The notes under the pieces are model-generated. The model ran no database searches and was not told the origin of the DNA. It saw only the letters and a program-made list of their open reading frames with translations. Shown here piece after piece: positions 5,104 to 5,371 of a stretch of DNA of 5,371 bases. Position 1 is the first letter of the stretch. Every line of letters starts with the position of its first letter. The stretch covers positions 1,431 to 6,801 of the forward strand of contig PKXB01000117.1 of NCBI GenBank assembly GCA_003133345.1, given 5' to 3'. A program made the translations under genes and the position numbers. Origin of the DNA: Hyphomicrobiales bacterium (GTDB lineage Bacteria; Pseudomonadota; Alphaproteobacteria; Rhizobiales; Xanthobacteraceae).

Positions 5104-5135
5104 TTTGTCGGAATGAAAACGCGGTTTGTCGGAAT
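5104..5135. repeat. Direct repeat TTTGTCGGAAT, two copies spaced 21 bp
   Basis: TTTGTCGGAAT occurs at 5104-5114 and 5125-5135, start to start 21 bp, close to two helical turns. A partial inverted copy (TCGTTCCG against CGGAATGA) overlaps the left end. The pair stops 5 bases from the 3' end of the tRNA-Arg fragment. The spacing suits a protein binding the same DNA face, such as an integrase or excisionase arm site. Confidence 0.55.
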
Positions 5136-5138
5136 AGC

Positions 5139-5192
5139 GGCGACCCCGGCTGGATTCGAACCAGCGACCCCCAGCTTAGAAGGCTGGTGCTC
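5139..5192 (-). tRNA. Partial tRNA-Arg(UCU): 3' half, likely attachment-site scar
   Basis: On the minus strand from 5192: GAGCA, anticodon arm CCAGC-CTTCTAA-GCTGG with anticodon TCT (Arg), variable region GGGTC, T arm GCTGG-TTCGAAT-CCAGC, 3' acceptor strand CGGGGTC, discriminator G, then CC. The canonical D arm and 5' acceptor strand are absent upstream; the sequence before GAGCA is different and A-T rich. A tRNA 3' half ending at the discriminator base is the usual footprint of tyrosine-recombinase integration, where the displaced half stays at the far end of the element. With this polarity the element lies at higher coordinates and the ancestral flank at lower coordinates. Upstream bases can still pair weakly as acceptor (GACCCTA, 5211-5205) and D stem (GTTC with GAGC), so a decayed whole tRNA is an alternative. 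Confidence 0.75.
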
Positions 5193-5212
5193 ACCGAGAA
5201 CAATTAGGGTCC

Positions 5213-5236
5213 ATTGCTACCGAAATTGCTACCGAA
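5213..5236. repeat. Perfect 12-bp tandem repeat (ATTGCTACCGAA x2) beside the tRNA scar
   Basis: ATTGCTACCGAA occurs at 5213-5224 and again at 5225-5236 with no mismatch. It lies 21 bases outside the tRNA-Arg fragment, on the side predicted to be element DNA. Integrase arm-type sites are commonly short tandem copies placed like this next to the core. Confidence 0.65.
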
Positions 5237-5352
5237 CACGACAGTACGGGCTGTGATTGAAACGAACGGCGAACGCCGCAATAAACGAAATTGAATGATC
5301 ATCTAAGACGATAGGTGACTAGACGGTACGGGGAGGGAGGGCTGCCTTCGAA

Positions 5353-5371
5353 TTTCAAGACCGGTGCCTTA
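5353..5371 (-). tRNA. Partial tRNA-Ser(UGA), cut at the anticodon loop, runs off the window
   Basis: The minus strand from the window edge reads TAAGGCACCGGTCTTGAAA, the conserved end of the D arm, 5' anticodon stem and loop of tRNA-Ser(UGA) (compare AAGGCACCGGTCTTGAAAACCGG in E. coli serT). The expected 3' stem strand CCGG does not follow; TTCGAAGGCAGCCC appears instead. The match therefore stops in the anticodon loop. The 5' part lies outside the window. It could be a second integration scar. Confidence 0.55.

Noticed and set aside
5009..5256. Short open frames on both strands across the tRNA fragment (SWGSLVRIQPG and GFEPATPSLEG type peptides)
   Set aside because: These peptides are familiar false products of translating tRNA 3' halves.
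1..5371. CRISPR array, rRNA, insertion-sequence transposase or toxin-antitoxin pair
   Set aside because: No regularly spaced repeats, rRNA-like sequence, transposase motifs or recognisable toxin or antitoxin was seen on either strand.

Overview
The window looks like a decayed accessory region (genomic island or prophage debris) from an alphaproteobacterium, most likely a Bradyrhizobium or Rhodopseudomonas relative. This is an inference from remembered protein families and from the contrast between a GC-rich gene at 4746-5012 and the more AT-rich genes to its left. No database was searched.

Left part (1-1551). The 5' end of a small helix-turn-helix protein gene leaves the window on the minus strand. 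A secreted phosphodiester glycosidase (NAGPA/DUF2233) gene follows on the plus strand, broken by a single frameshift near 493. Next is the C-terminal remnant of a phage-type protein that has lost its start, with a possible 21-codon ORF overlapping its stop.

Integrase module (1571-2440). A short FimB-sized tyrosine recombinase with all six catalytic residues has a perfect -10 box inside a 32-bp imperfect palindrome and a strong Shine-Dalgarno sequence. Two hairpin terminators follow. It is the only mobility gene here that looks intact.

Minus-strand block (2480-4707). From left to right: a 35-residue single-pass membrane protein, a C-terminal coding fragment in another frame, an unrecognised 159-residue protein, and a small conserved gene split in two. 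Its C-terminal part is at 3255-3332 and its N-terminal part at 3942-4070. Between the parts sits an intact two-CBS-domain gene (3363-3794). Next is a conserved hypothetical with an NTGQTPA motif, and upstream of it in the same frame a membrane segment cut off by a TAG.

Right part (4746-5371). A well-formed 88-residue gene on the plus strand ends at a GC-rich hairpin. No protein gene is seen in the last 359 bases. That stretch holds an 11-bp direct repeat spaced 21 bp, the 3' half of a tRNA-Arg(UCU) on the minus strand, a perfect 12-bp tandem repeat beside it, and at the edge part of a tRNA-Ser(UGA) that stops matching in the anticodon loop. Nothing recognisable lies in 5237-5352. The tRNA pieces look like attachment-site scars. 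From tRNA polarity, the element that used tRNA-Arg should lie to the right of about 5193.

Functionally the window records repeated integration and decay. The recombinase, the CBS protein and the 88-residue protein are the best candidates for active genes; the 159- and 35-residue proteins are less certain.
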